A stretch of 64,000 bases of DNA. Source: an uncultured bacterium (GTDB taxonomy: Bacteria > Elusimicrobiota > Elusimicrobia > Elusimicrobiales > Elusimicrobiaceae). The notes under the pieces are model-generated. The model was not told the DNA's origin and ran no database searches. It worked only from the letters and a program-made list of their open reading frames with translations. Location: assembly GCA_949291365.1 (NCBI GenBank), contig CASEVJ010000005.1:1-64000 (forward strand). The letters run 5' to 3'. The position numbers and the translations under genes were made by a program. The stretch's first letter is position 1, and each line of letters starts with the position of its first letter. This document shows positions 1-9,540 of this stretch, piece after piece.

Positions 1-1
1 C

Positions 2-3000
2 GGGCACGGCTGGGCGTGGCTGTTTGCGCCGGTGGCGGTGACGCCGGAGTCGGAGCGGCGGCTGGGCTTGGGGAACTTCTTTAAGTTTAAAGTAGGCAAA
101 CCGCAGTTCCTGCTGGACTATGCCAAAGATTTAAAACAATATGAACAAAAAGCTGGCAATTATGAATATAGCCAAATGTCTGCCGAAGATCGGGATTTGA
201 TGTATGCTAATTCGGATTTATTTATATTTAAACAGTGGCTGCAAAGCAAACAAGATTTGGCTGTAAAAGAAAAGTCAATACAGTTGTATTGGAAGCAGCA
301 AGGGTACCCGGCGACCGGTAAAATGCAAGCGTTCTTGCAGCTGGCTAACCAACGGTTTGGTACTTACTTTTTGGCTCCCTTGGCTCTGAGCCAGAACCCT
401 TATTATCAAACGTATGTTAAATCTGTAGCAGAAAATGATAAGAAAAGAATTCAAAAGAAAATAATTGCTGCGGCAGGTACAAATGCGACTACAAGCGGCA
501 TTTTATATAGCGGCATTCCTGTAATGGCAATTGGAAAATTGATCAGGAAAGCTGCCGACAAACGTAGTATTTCTAAAGATAACACAAAAGCCAAATTTAT
601 TTTATCAAAACATGCACCTTTGGCTACGGATTTGCGGCAGATTTTGCAAGGGAAAGCAGATCTGAAATATAAGAAAGACGCTCTTGTAAAACTTTATGAG
701 GCGGGTGTCTTGGATGCAGTTATTTCTTCTTTACCTAATACAACTAGACAGATTACTCGTCAGGCATTGGAAAGCTTTCATACTAGCAAAAATCCTGAAA
801 AATTACAGAAGATTTTATTCCTTCTGTATGAGTCTGGGATTTTTACTGATGCTTTAAATAAAATAAAAAACTTTAATATTACCCCCCCAGAAACTTACTC
901 TCAGGAATTATCTGAAATTACTTCAGGAGAAGAATGGGAAGCCGAGCGCCGGGCTGTATACAAATATACAGAAGTGCTTTCCAGCCAAGCGGCAGACTTT
1001 ACCGGGGTAGTCGGCCATTTGCCCGATGTGGACGAAATTTTAATTTCTGCAGGAATTAGAAAAAGTGGTTTTGCGTTTGATAATGCATTTCAACCAAAAG
1101 AAATTGAGAAAGGATGGATGTATTATTCTAACAACATTCCTGTTTATTACCGTCAGTCAAATGGTAAATTGAGTGAACTTCCGGTAGCTATTTTGCACCA
1201 GCCCAAGAGTACCTGGTTTGGAAAAATGTTGTCTAAACTCCGTTTGTCGTCCCCTATAGGGTTTAAAGTACCTAAAGGGATGGTATTGGCTATTGATGAA
1301 GCTGGACAATGGAAATATGTCCGCCGCGCTGGTCATGAGGAAGATATACAAAACAGTAAGGCCGCCCGTAAAATACAGGAAGATATTTATAAAAAGGGCT
1401 CGGCTCCCGTGGCTGTAGACGTTCCTTATTCCACAACGGATATGCTTGCTATTGCTAAGTTAATAGCAAAAGACCCAAGCATTAATTTTGAGTTACTTTT
1501 AAATCCGTCTAACTCATTGGATCGGTTTATTGAGTTCTTGGCGCTGGGGGTAGGACTTAATGCTGATGGTGTATTAGTGGGCCCCTTAAAGAATGAAGCT
1601 AAAACTGCCGCTCCCGGTTACAACAATACGGCAACAGCCACCTTGGGCGGTATAGGTTATATAACACCGTTTATTGGCGGTTGGGCTTTACCTTTCATGT
1701 CTAAATTCGGTATGGAGAAGTCCATTGGTGTAGTTATGAGCGTAATTTTAGCCGGGCTCCTTTGGTCTATTTTTGGGGTTAATTTGTATGGCTTGTCCAC
1801 GCCTCATAACATGACAGACTTTATTGTTCCTATGGTTGCATTAGTATTGGGAGCAAGTTTGCTTCGTTCGGGTATGTCTGTTATTTTAAACTATCACAAA
1901 GATCCGCAAGCTCGTTCCAAAGCGTTTTTGAAAGTATCTTCGTTCCAGCAAGGGGCCCGTGTCGGTCTGTCAGCGCTGACTTTCTTATGGGGTATGGCTA
2001 TGGCCGGACAGGGGGATGCTTTTATAGCAATTCCTGTTGCAGCAGCATTATTTATAATGGCTCTGCTTTTATATGTTAATACACCTATGTTTAATGCTAT
2101 TATTCATCGTAATTCTGCTGCGCAAAATGTAAAAGAAGCATATGCCAAAAAAACAGGTGTTACTCTGGAGAAAGAAAAAAAGAAAGAAAATAGTAAAGAA
2201 GAAAGTCTTAAAGATAAAGAAGAAGCGCTTAAAAATAAAGAGGAATATAATAAACTTTTTCTGTCCTTGCCCGAAGTTAAAAGCATTAAATGGCGAGTTA
2301 GCTTGGTCTATGCTTCCTATGCGGCTTCTGTGATGTTGATGAATCAGCTGGCTAATACAATTTCTGATGATTGGGGCCAGTTAATAGTAGCTGCTTCTTA
2401 TGGGGCGTCTTGGATTGTGCGGCTTTTAGCTACCCGGTGGGTGGGATCTGGTAAATTTACAGATGACCAATTGACCGGAGTTTCTTTGCTCGGGCTTACC
2501 ACAACGGCGGGCCTCATGGCTGTATTGCCTTATCAGCACTGGTATTTTTTGCTGCCGTTGCTTTTCGTTGGGTTATTGCATAGTATGAGTACAGCGGTGC
2601 CTGGACAGTTAGATGCTGCCCGTTTGCAAAATATGGTAACAGCTATTTTGCAAAGAGAAAAAACAGCTGTACAAGATGATCCGACCTTGACGGAAGATGC
2701 AAAGAAGGAAAAAATGGAACGCCTTGAGCGGAAAGAAAAACAGTGGGCCGCGCTGGCTGGCCGTTCCTACTCTTTCTATAACGGTATGGGAATTATTGGT
2801 ATAGCTGCCGCTGTGATATTAGGTTTCTTTGTGGGGGATGCTCCAAATGAAACAGTGTTGGCTATTCAAAATGCGGTTCATTCTTTGCTTGGCATGGATA
2901 GCTTGGGCAAAGAAGCTAGCTTCCTGTTCTATGTTCGTTTAATATTTATCTATTCTTCCATAGGGGCTTTGATCTCGTACCTGCTCAATGCCAGTATGTT

Positions 3001-3808
3001 CCATAGTTTTTTGCAGGGCATAAAGAAAACAAGGATTACGCAAAAAAATATTGATGAAGGAAAAGTATCAGCCAAGACTTTCTCTATGACGGCTAAAAAT
3101 GCAGAAAGAAATTTGGTGGAACTCAAAAGCGGCAAAAAAGGTATTAAGAATTTGAAAAATATGATTGGGCCTTACAGTATGCAGACGCTGGTATCTGAGT
3201 CTAAAATGACTGTGGTACTCAATAGAATGATGCAAATTCATAACCGATTAGTAGCAGCTACCGAAGTGTTGGATAAAAAGCAGGTAACCCCTTATTTTGA
3301 AAGCTTCTATGAGCTGGTGAAGCAATATAATCAAATTTTGCTTTTCAGCAAAGGAATGTCTGTATCTTTGCAACGCGAGTATCAGAAGTTAATAGCGGCC
3401 TTATGTAAAGATGGTGTTTTAGAAAAGGGGATCGCCGCCAATCCTTCCTATGTGCCGGAAGGAGAATATGCTCGCCCTGAAGGATATGAGGATTTCTTGC
3501 ATGCGCAAGATTTGATTGTGGACTTGGAATATTTGGCTAAATTAATTATGGACAAAAATTCAAATCTGTCGCATGATACATATAGACTGTTTGTAAAATA
3601 TCATGCTCAAGCCCGGCTGGCATTGCAGAAATATACCGCTATTAATCCTAGCGAAACGCAGCCAGTGCAGTATTGGGAAGACCGTTTGACTAAAGTCTGC
3701 ATAGAGTTGAAAAATATCAACATTGCATCCAATATATTTCAGGAACATCAGGATTTCATTCCGAAAGAGGATAGACAGGCATTAGAAGATATTTTGCAAG
3801 CATATTAA
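2..3808 (+). CDS. Giant MFS-like multi-pass membrane protein, 5' truncated
   Basis: The frame is already open at base 2, so the true start lies upstream; 1268 residues are visible. The GTG at 32 is only an internal possibility. The first 540 or so residues are soluble and mixed charged. Hydrophobic segments follow at about 1640-2110, then a Lys/Glu-rich charged loop at 2140-2270, then more membrane segments at 2285-3020, which resembles two six-helix halves of an MFS fold split by a cytoplasmic loop. The last 260 residues are soluble and helical. The gene is clearly more A+T-rich than its neighbours. No transport motif was recognised, so the MFS label rests on topology only. A strong terminator follows the stop. 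Confidence 0.7.
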   Translation, partial: GHGWAWLFAPVAVTPESERRLGLGNFFKFKVGKPQFLLDYAKDLKQYEQKAGNYEYSQMSAEDRDLMYANSDLFIFKQWLQSKQDLAVKEKSIQLYWKQQGYPATGKMQAFLQLANQRFGTYFLAPLALSQNPYYQTYVKSVAENDKKRIQKKIIAAAGTNATTSGILYSGIPVMAIGKLIRKAADKRSISKDNTKAKFILSKHAPLATDLRQILQGKADLKYKKDALVKLYEAGVLDAVISSLPNTTRQITRQALESFHTSKNPEKLQKILFLLYESGIFTDALNKIKNFNITPPETYSQELSEITSGEEWEAERRAVYKYTEVLSSQAADFTGVVGHLPDVDEILISAGIRKSGFAFDNAFQPKEIEKGWMYYSNNIPVYYRQSNGKLSELPVAILHQPKSTWFGKMLSKLRLSSPIGFKVPKGMVLAIDEAGQWKYVRRAGHEEDIQNSKAARKIQEDIYKKGSAPVAVDVPYSTTDMLAIAKLIAKDPSINFELLLNPSNSLDRFIEFLALGVGLNADGVLVGPLKNEAKTAAPGYNNTATATLGGIGYITPFIGGWALPFMSKFGMEKSIGVVMSVILAGLLWSIFGVNLYGLSTPHNMTDFIVPMVALVLGASLLRSGMSVILNYHKDPQARSKAFLKVSSFQQGARVGLSALTFLWGMAMAGQGDAFIAIPVAAALFIMALLLYVNTPMFNAIIHRNSAAQNVKEAYAKKTGVTLEKEKKKENSKEESLKDKEEALKNKEEYNKLFLSLPEVKSIKWRVSLVYASYAASVMLMNQLANTISDDWGQLIVAASYGASWIVRLLATRWVGSGKFTDDQLTGVSLLGLTTTAGLMAVLPYQHWYFLLPLLFVGLLHSMSTAVPGQLDAARLQNMVTAILQREKTAVQDDPTLTEDAKKEKMERLERKEKQWAALAGRSYSFYNGMGIIGIAAAVILGFFVGDAPNETVLAIQNAVHSLLGMDSLGKEASFLFYVRLIFIYSSIGALISYLLNASMFHSFLQGIKKTRITQKNIDEGKVSAKTFSMTAKNAERNLVELKSGKKGIKNLKNMIGPYSMQTLVSESKMTVVLNRMMQIHNRLVAATEVLDKKQVTPYFESFYELVKQYNQILLFSKGMSVSLQREYQKLIAALCKDGVLEKGIAANPSYVPEGEYARPEGYEDFLHAQDLIVDLEYLAKLIMDKNSNLSHDTYRLFVKYHAQARLALQKYTAINPSETQPVQYWEDRLTKVCIELKNINIASNIFQEHQDFIPKEDRQALEDILQAY

Positions 3809-3813
3809 TGCTT

Positions 3814-3845
3814 CCCCCGGGATTATCCCCGGGGGATTTTTTATT
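3814..3845 (+). terminator. Terminator of the giant membrane-protein gene
   Basis: An 8-bp G/C stem (3814-3821 with 3828-3835) is followed by a T run at 3837-3842. It lies directly after the stop at 3806-3808. Confidence 0.85.
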
Positions 3846-3936
3846 AATACAAATTAAGTCAATATATTTTTTGTTTCAGTAATTGTGAATAAATAATATT
3901 TATTTTGCTGCAACTCAACAAAAAAGACAAATAAAA

Positions 3937-3966
3937 ACACCCTGCTGGCATAGCAGGGTGTTTTTG
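3937..3966 (-). terminator. Bidirectional terminator, mainly for pyk
   Basis: The arms ACACCCTGCT and AGCAGGGTGT (3938-3961) form a 10-bp stem with a T run on each strand. It lies between two convergent genes and ends the minus-strand pyk transcript. Confidence 0.85.
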
Positions 3967-3980
3967 TATGACAGGATAAG

Positions 3981-5399
3981 CTAGGCCCGGATAATATAGA
4001 GCAAGTTGGTTTCGCCAGAGCGTCCGAACGGAATACCGGCGGTGACCACAATTTGCTGGTCTTTTACCACCAGTCCGCTTTCCAAGGCCGCGCGGCTGGC
4101 TTCGGCAGAAATATCGTCAAAACTTTCCAAGTCTTTTACCACTACCGAAGTTACCCCCCACACCAGCGCCATATGCCGCGCTGTCGTGATTTTTGGAGTA
4201 AGGGAGAGTATGTGTACCCCCGGACGGAATTTAGCTGTTTTAAGCGTGGTTTTGCCCGAATCTGTAAAGTTTACAATGATATTGGCGGTTTGTACGGCCC
4301 GGGCGGAAATACCGGCAGCTATGGTAATGGCTGTTTCCGCATTGCGGTTTGCAATTTCGTCTTTGCGCAGCAGATTTTGACGGTAGCGTTCGTCATTTTC
4401 CACAGTGCGGATAATGCTGTGCATAGTTTTGACGGCTTGCACCGGGTATTTGCCGGCGGCTGTTTCTCCAGAGAGCATGACTGCGTCCACCCCGTCATAT
4501 ACGGCGGTGGCAACGTCGGAGGCCTCGGCGCGGGTCGGGGTTACATTGGTAATCATGGATTCCAGCATTTGCGTAGCAATAATAACCGGTTTGCCAGCTT
4601 TGCGGCATTGGTCTACAATGCGCCGCTGCAATACCGGCACCATTTCGGTACTGACCTCCACCCCTAAATCTCCGCGCGCTACCATGACGGCGTCTGCCAG
4701 GGAAACAATTTCTTGCAAATGTTCCACGGCGGAAGGTTTTTCAATTTTAGCGATGACGTGGGCCTGGCTGGTCATCAGCTTACGCAGCTCCAGCAGGTCT
4801 TCGGGCTGCTGCACAAAGGAAAGCCCGATAAAATCCGTGCCCAGTTTTTCCGCCAGTTTCAAATCTTCTTTGTCTTTGGCCGTCAGAGCGCTGATAGGCA
4901 GCTTGACCCCCGGCACGTTGACGCCTTTATGGTCGGACAACACCCCCCCCACTAGGACGGTGGTGTGGGCGACGCTGTCGGTATGGTCGTCAATGCGCAG
5001 GCGGATTAATCCATCGTTTAAAAGCAGTTCCAGCCCCGGCTGCATGGCCTTAAAAATTTCGGGGTGGGGCAGCGTGACACGGGTTTCGTCCCCGGGCTGG
5101 CCTGTCATATCCAAGGTGAATTTTTGGCCGTCCTGCAGGGTGACTGCACCGTCCTTAAAGATGCCTACGCGCAGCTTGGGGCCCTGCAAATCGCATAGTA
5201 TACCCAAACAAATCCCGTATTTTTTCTCCAAGGCGCGGATTGCGCTGACGCGGGCCGTCATTTCCGCCTCCGTCCCATGGCTGAAATTTAAACGAAATAC
5301 CGACACACCTGCCTGCACCAGTTTTTCCAAGGTTTCCGGGCTTTGGCTGGCGGGGCCCACGGTAGCGATAATTTTGCAAAAAGAGTCATGTATTAACAT
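3981..5399 (-). CDS. pyk: Pyruvate kinase
   Basis: Catalyses PEP + ADP to pyruvate + ATP in the cytoplasm, the last step of glycolysis. The 472 residues match the usual family length. Visible motifs are RLNFSHG (36-42), the catalytic-lysine region AKIEKP (217-222), the metal-binding MVARGDLGVE (239-248) and ATQMLESM (275-282). The start is supported by AAGGA about 10 nt upstream. The gene stands alone with a strong terminator. A pyruvate phosphate dikinase at 39068 can run the same conversion with pyrophosphate and AMP, so both enzymes are available, as in many fermentative anaerobes. Confidence 0.97.
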   Translation of the reverse strand: MLIHDSFCKIIATVGPASQSPETLEKLVQAGVSVFRLNFSHGTEAEMTARVSAIRALEKKYGICLGILCDLQGPKLRVGIFKDGAVTLQDGQKFTLDMTGQPGDETRVTLPHPEIFKAMQPGLELLLNDGLIRLRIDDHTDSVAHTTVLVGGVLSDHKGVNVPGVKLPISALTAKDKEDLKLAEKLGTDFIGLSFVQQPEDLLELRKLMTSQAHVIAKIEKPSAVEHLQEIVSLADAVMVARGDLGVEVSTEMVPVLQRRIVDQCRKAGKPVIIATQMLESMITNVTPTRAEASDVATAVYDGVDAVMLSGETAAGKYPVQAVKTMHSIIRTVENDERYRQNLLRKDEIANRNAETAITIAAGISARAVQTANIIVNFTDSGKTTLKTAKFRPGVHILSLTPKITTARHMALVWGVTSVVVKDLESFDDISAEASRAALESGLVVKDQQIVVTAGIPFGRSGETNLLYIIRA

Positions 5400-5550
5400 A
5401 TTTTACCTGTCCTTATTTTAGTTCTTTTTTATATTTTATTATTTTCTCCCCCTTCTGTCAGGTCATGGCGTCTCCAACAGCCATAGCGGCCCTGGGTAAC
5501 ATTAAAATCCGTTTTACAGCAGGCCTGCAAAACAGGTAAAATAAGAAAAT

Positions 5551-6039
5551 ATGACAACAGATTTTGTGGCTAAAAAAGACTATTTTTCCCCCATGCATAC
5601 GGCGGAACATGTGCTCAACCAGACTATGGTGCGTCTCTTTGGCTGCGCCCGCAGCAAAAATGCCCATATCGAAAAGAATAAGTCCAAATGTGACTATTTT
5701 TTGTCCGCCGCCCCCACCCAGGCGCAAATAGAGCAGGTGCAACGGCAGGTCAATGAAGTGTTGGCGCAGCATTTGCCCGTCCGCGCACAGACGCTTCCCC
5801 GTTTAGAAGCGGCCCGCATAGCAGGGCTTGATATGTCTAAACTGCCCGCAGACGCCGGGGATATGCTGCGAGTGGTGTTTATTGGGGATTACGATGCCTG
5901 TCCTTGTATTGGGGCCCACGTGCAAAATACGGCCCAGGTGGGGCGTTTTATGATTTCCAGCTGGGATTATGCCGACGGGCGCCTGCGTATCCGCTTTAAG
6001 CTGGAAGATTGTGTACCGCAGGAGAGCCAGCATTCATGA
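5551..6039 (+). CDS. AlaX-type trans-editing protein (Thr/AlaRS second additional domain)
   Basis: A 162-residue free-standing relative of the editing domain of threonyl- and alanyl-tRNA synthetases. The zinc-binding signature is complete: HTAEH (H16, H20) and C119-I-G-A-H123. Family members hydrolyse mischarged aminoacyl-tRNA, typically Ser or Gly on tRNA-Ala, or Ser on tRNA-Thr; the substrate cannot be decided here. There is no catalytic synthetase domain. Its stop overlaps the next start (ATGA), so translation of the outer-membrane protein gene is probably coupled to it, although no functional link is apparent. Confidence 0.85.
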   Translation: MTTDFVAKKDYFSPMHTAEHVLNQTMVRLFGCARSKNAHIEKNKSKCDYFLSAAPTQAQIEQVQRQVNEVLAQHLPVRAQTLPRLEAARIAGLDMSKLPADAGDMLRVVFIGDYDACPCIGAHVQNTAQVGRFMISSWDYADGRLRIRFKLEDCVPQESQHS

Positions 6040-6917
6040 AAAATATTTTGTTGACCGGAATATTATTGGCAGTCCTTTTGCTGCCGGCTTCAGCCCAGCA
6101 GCCCAACCCCAAACGCGGCTGGCAGGTGGTGCTGGACAGAGCGTCGCTGGATCTTTCTTCTACCGATGTTAAAAATGCCGCCGATTATGAAAATTTCCCT
6201 GAATCCCAATTAAATGCAGACTCCCAGCGGGTGGTAAAGGGTCATTTGGATATTACAGCCGACTATTATGCCCGCCATTTTGTCTGGGGTAATGAATTGC
6301 TGCTGGATTATGGCAAGACCACCCTCAAAAGCTACGACGGAGAGCAAACCACCAACGAAAGCGCCGATACCGTTCAGTTTACTTCTTCCTACACCCAGCG
6401 TTTGTGGAAAAATGACAGTTTTTTAGGCGGGTTTGAAGCCGGCCCCTACGGTTCGCTGTCTTATCAGACGGAGTTTAGTTCCGCGGCGGATACGCCGCTT
6501 AAAAAAGTGCTGCGGGCGGCGGCCGGAATTAAAATTTATGAAGGGGTGTATATCAAGAAATTCCATTTGGCCGGTTTTGCGGAAAACGATTTTACCTACG
6601 ACCCCTCTTCCGTCAAATATGGCTGGGAAACCGGGCTGGAAATACAGCATGTGCTGCGTGATGGGGTAAAAGCGGTTTATTCCGCCATGTTCCGAGACTA
6701 TTTAACGGAAAGCCGCAAAGAACCGACCGATTTGGATTATGTGTTTTCCGCCCAGGCCCGCTTGGACGTAAATGTGCTGGGAGAACTGGCCCTTTCCCCT
6801 TTTGTGGAATATTATACCGGGCAGGCGCGTGCTTTCGGCCCGCGCGGGCAGAACTTTTATATCGGCGTATCCTTGAATTTTAGCCATACATTTCTGGAAG
6901 CCAAAACCGTGGAGTAA
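6036..6917 (+). CDS. DUF481-like outer-membrane beta-barrel protein
   Basis: 293 residues. The ATG at 6036 is chosen because it opens a clear Sec signal peptide (basic start, hydrophobic core, cleavage after PASA near residue 20) and overlaps the upstream stop by 4 nt. The mature part alternates hydrophobic and polar residues with many aromatics, has repeated amphipathic strands, and ends in a strand-like segment, as in DUF481/YdiY-type barrels. The pattern resembles that family but no diagnostic motif can be named. Location is probably the outer membrane; function is unknown. Confidence 0.65.
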   Translation: MKNILLTGILLAVLLLPASAQQPNPKRGWQVVLDRASLDLSSTDVKNAADYENFPESQLNADSQRVVKGHLDITADYYARHFVWGNELLLDYGKTTLKSYDGEQTTNESADTVQFTSSYTQRLWKNDSFLGGFEAGPYGSLSYQTEFSSAADTPLKKVLRAAAGIKIYEGVYIKKFHLAGFAENDFTYDPSSVKYGWETGLEIQHVLRDGVKAVYSAMFRDYLTESRKEPTDLDYVFSAQARLDVNVLGELALSPFVEYYTGQARAFGPRGQNFYIGVSLNFSHTFLEAKTVE

Positions 6918-6939
6918 ACGCCTATAGGCAAATTATGCA

Positions 6940-6970
6940 CCCTCTGTTTTTCTTAAACAGAGGGTTTTTT
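6940..6970 (+). terminator. Terminator after the outer-membrane protein gene
   Basis: A 10-bp stem, CCCTCTGTTT (6940-6949) with AAACAGAGGG (6955-6964), is followed by TTTTTT. Confidence 0.9.
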
Positions 6971-7384
6971 GCGCCTTTCTAGCAGATAATTTCCGGCGGC
7001 AGCGGTGCGGTAAGGTAAAAGCAGGGCTTTGCAGATGCGTACAGGTGCCCACTGCGGCATACCGTGGCGGAAACAGAAAAATAGCTGTATGTTCTGTATT
7101 AGGATAAAAAGTTTTGGCACGGTATGGCAGAAACGTCAAACGGAAGCGGGTGTATTTAGACCCGTACCCAGAAGTGGTTGGGGCTTTCTGTTTGCAAGCC
7201 AGATGTCTCTGCAGCGTTGGCTGCCCGTTTTCAGAAAAGGGCCGCTTTTCCCTTGGACACCATGGCCCGGGTGCCATAGGGCAGGTTAACTATTTATTCT
7301 GACGGTTGTTTTGCCTTTATGTCATTGTCTGTTTGTCAGATTGGAAAAGAAATTTTTTCCGCCGCTGAAGTTTTTTTATATAAA
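6971..7384. other. Intergenic region without a convincing gene
   Basis: About 410 bases between convergent terminators. Short open frames exist on both strands, but none has a ribosome-binding site or protein-like composition. The only structure seen is a 9-bp inverted repeat, CATACCGTG (7058-7066) and CACGGTATG (7118-7126), 51 nt apart. Confidence 0.5.
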
Positions 7385-7416
7385 ACAAAACCCCGCGCTT
7401 TTAAACGCGGGGTTTT
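7385..7416 (-). terminator. Terminator of the sugar-phosphate transporter gene
   Basis: The arms AAAACCCCGCG and CGCGGGGTTTT flank an 8-nt loop and give a T run on the minus strand just after the stop. Confidence 0.9.
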
Positions 7417-7433
7417 AAAAGCAGTGCCGTCTT

Positions 7434-8810
7434 TTATTTCTTGGCAATGCCTGCGGCTTCTTTTTTCCATGTAGTAGCGATTAATGCCATCGCGATAATA
7501 CAGGAAATAATGCAGGAGAAATACACCCCTTTCCAGCCGTAGGAATGGCTGATATAGGCCGCCCCGGTGCTGGAAAGCATGGCCCCGAAATAACCGAACA
7601 TGCCCGTAAAGCCGCACGCGGCAGATACAGATTCCTGCACGGTTACGCGGGAGGCCTGCACGCCGCCGGCCAAGTTTTGCGGGCCGTCTACAAAGAAGCC
7701 GATGAACGAAGCCAACAGCGACGTCCAGAAGAAATGATTGGTGCCGGCAACCAAATAGAAGCCCCAGCAGCTGGCGGCCAAGATGATCAAATAAATAATG
7801 TTCATCTGGGTGCAGCGGCCTTGGAACCAGCGGTCAGCCAAATACCCGGCTACGATTCCGCCCGGCATGCCCAAAAACGGCATCCATTTCATGGCAGACA
7901 CAGCCGCTTCCTGGCTAAATCCGCGTTCCTGGGTGAGGAACATGGTGCCCCAGTCCAGCGTGGCAAAACGCACATAATAAACGAAAACATACGAAATGGC
8001 CAGCGCCCACAGGAACGGGTTTTTGAATACGTGTTTTTTCAGGATTTCCCAATGGGAAAGAGTACTTTTTTCTTCTACCGGCATTACGTCGTTTCTATAT
8101 ACTTCAATAGGAGGCAACCCCACGGTGGTGGGTTTGTCAGTCAAGAAAAAGAGCAGGAAAATGCTGTAGCAGATACCCATGATGGCGGGAATGACGAAAG
8201 CCATTTTCCACGCGTCAAATTTCAGCAAATAGGCAATCAATACGCCCACGAAAAAGGCGCCAAACGTGTGAGAAGAAGACCAAAGCGTCCATTTGGTGGC
8301 TCTTTCAGAAGGAGAAAACCAATAGACCAACCCTTTGGCTACCGGAGGAAATCCCATAGACTGGGCCACACCGTTCAACCCCCACAAAAGAGCGGCCAAA
8401 GCCACCAGCGGCAGGGTAATGCCCATATTGCCCAAAAAATGTTGGAACTGCGGCAGGAACGGGAAAGCCAGGTTGATTAAAGAGGAAGCAAATAAACCCA
8501 GCGCCATTACGCCGCGGATATTGCAGCGGTCGGCCAATACACCGCTTAAAAATTTGCCGATACCGTAGGTCAGATAAATCGTGGTGCCGATGTAACCCAA
8601 TTGGATTACGTCCAATCCCAGGTTTTCGCTTAAGGCAGGTTTTACATAATCCAAGTTTTTGCGGGTGAAATAAAACAAGGCATAACCAAAATACATGCCG
8701 AAGAACATCTTAATACGCCAATTACGGTATAGACGCTTAATCTGCTGCTCGTCGGACAATGGGGCACTGTCCGGCAGCGGTTTAAGCCAGTTTGCTAGCT
8801 TTGACAGCAT
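7434..8810 (-). CDS. Organophosphate:phosphate antiporter family MFS transporter (UhpC/UhpT-like)
   Basis: 458 residues with about 12 membrane helices. The N-terminal segment GYALFYFTRKN (42-52) is characteristic of the GlpT/UhpT/UhpC family, which exchanges sugar phosphates or glycerol phosphate for phosphate across the inner membrane. Among these it looks most like UhpC, but there is no UhpA/UhpB two-component pair beside it, so an actual uptake role is more likely than sensing. SD AGGAGA lies 5 nt before the ATG. The 5' leader carries a hairpin that shares its sequence with the SD, plus a palindrome near the predicted transcription start, so the gene is probably regulated. Confidence 0.88.
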   Translation of the reverse strand: MLSKLANWLKPLPDSAPLSDEQQIKRLYRNWRIKMFFGMYFGYALFYFTRKNLDYVKPALSENLGLDVIQLGYIGTTIYLTYGIGKFLSGVLADRCNIRGVMALGLFASSLINLAFPFLPQFQHFLGNMGITLPLVALAALLWGLNGVAQSMGFPPVAKGLVYWFSPSERATKWTLWSSSHTFGAFFVGVLIAYLLKFDAWKMAFVIPAIMGICYSIFLLFFLTDKPTTVGLPPIEVYRNDVMPVEEKSTLSHWEILKKHVFKNPFLWALAISYVFVYYVRFATLDWGTMFLTQERGFSQEAAVSAMKWMPFLGMPGGIVAGYLADRWFQGRCTQMNIIYLIILAASCWGFYLVAGTNHFFWTSLLASFIGFFVDGPQNLAGGVQASRVTVQESVSAACGFTGMFGYFGAMLSSTGAAYISHSYGWKGVYFSCIISCIIAMALIATTWKKEAAGIAKK

Positions 8811-8878
8811 ACACTCTCCTTATGATGTAAGTATAAAAACAAACTCTCCTGTTTTACCCGACATTAAACGGAGAGTTT
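8811..8878 (-). promoter_or_regulatory. Leader hairpin of the sugar-phosphate transporter with alternative pairing to the SD
   Basis: Reading the minus strand, AAACTCTCC (8878-8870) can pair with GGAGAGTTT (8849-8841), which is followed by GTTTTTAT. It can equally pair with the SD copy GGAGAGT (8819-8813). The two structures exclude each other, as in an attenuator or an SD-sequestering switch. Confidence 0.5.
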
Positions 8879-8918
8879 GCTGGCGGAGAAAATAAGAGAA
8901 TTTGTTTACTAACGCTCT

Positions 8919-8950
8919 AAACGGCTCAAGCCGTTTACCTCTTTATTATA
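8919..8950 (-). promoter_or_regulatory. Promoter -10 and palindromic operator of the transporter gene
   Basis: TATAAT reads on the minus strand at 8950-8945. Starting 8 nt downstream is a perfect palindrome, AAACGGCT-CA-AGCCGTTT (8919-8936), covering the expected transcription start. No good -35 is visible. A repressor site is the simplest reading. Confidence 0.5.
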
Positions 8951-9054
8951 ACAAATTATCCGTAAAAAGTTCGTATCCGTTTTACAGGATTTTTTACGTC
9001 TGGAAAATGGCGTCCGTGTTCCTATTTTTATGTATGTATCCTAGAGAGGAATAA

Positions 9055-9528
9055 TTAGAAAATGCGGGCCTGCAGGTTTTCCAGCAGCAGTAATTTGCGT
9101 TTAATATCCAATCCGCCGGCATAACCCGTCAGCGCACCGTTTGCTCCCACGACCCTGTGGCAGGGGATAAGCAATGCAATAGGGTTCTGGTGGCAGGCCC
9201 GCCCTACAGCCCGCGCCGCGCCGGGGCGGCCCAGCCGCCGGGCGACTGCTCCATATGAGAGGGTTTGCCCGTAAGGGATAGTGCATAACACATCCCACAC
9301 CTGCCGTTCAAAATCCGTTCCGTGGGCTGCCAGCGGCAGGTCAAAATAGAAGCGTGTTCCGGCGAAAAATTCATTTATCTGGCGGGCCGCTTGCCTCAAA
9401 AGGGGTGTTTGCGCCTGCGGCGCATGCGCCGGGGCCTGCTGGGCATGAAGAAAGAGATGAGTGATTTTCCCCCCTTGCTCCACAATGGCTATATCTCCCA
9501 GCACCGTGGGAATAATCAGCTTGTACAT
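9055..9528 (-). CDS. ogt: Methylated-DNA--protein-cysteine methyltransferase
   Basis: A 157-residue suicide DNA-repair protein that takes the alkyl group from O6-alkylguanine. The acceptor motif is IPCHRV with C123, and the helix-turn-helix region (85-112) is present. A short N-terminal ribonuclease-like domain precedes it. The frame can be extended upstream to a TTG at 9573, but the ATG at 9528 is preferred: the protein then begins as family members do, and a TATACT hexamer lies 6 nt upstream, consistent with a leaderless message. No SD is visible at either start. Confidence 0.93.
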   Translation of the reverse strand: MYKLIIPTVLGDIAIVEQGGKITHLFLHAQQAPAHAPQAQTPLLRQAARQINEFFAGTRFYFDLPLAAHGTDFERQVWDVLCTIPYGQTLSYGAVARRLGRPGAARAVGRACHQNPIALLIPCHRVVGANGALTGYAGGLDIKRKLLLLENLQARIF

Positions 9529-9534
9529 AAGCAA

Positions 9535-9540
9535 AGTATA
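9535..9540 (-). promoter_or_regulatory. Possible leaderless promoter of ogt (-10)
   Basis: TATACT on the minus strand, 6 nt before the ATG. No convincing -35 is visible. Confidence 0.4.

Noticed and set aside
4053-5421. Overlapping plus-strand frames of 204 and 338 codons across pyk
   Set aside because: Antisense to an intact pyruvate kinase with full motifs.
7029-7302. Small plus-strand frames in the gap after the outer-membrane protein gene
   Set aside because: No start signals, and composition is not protein-like.
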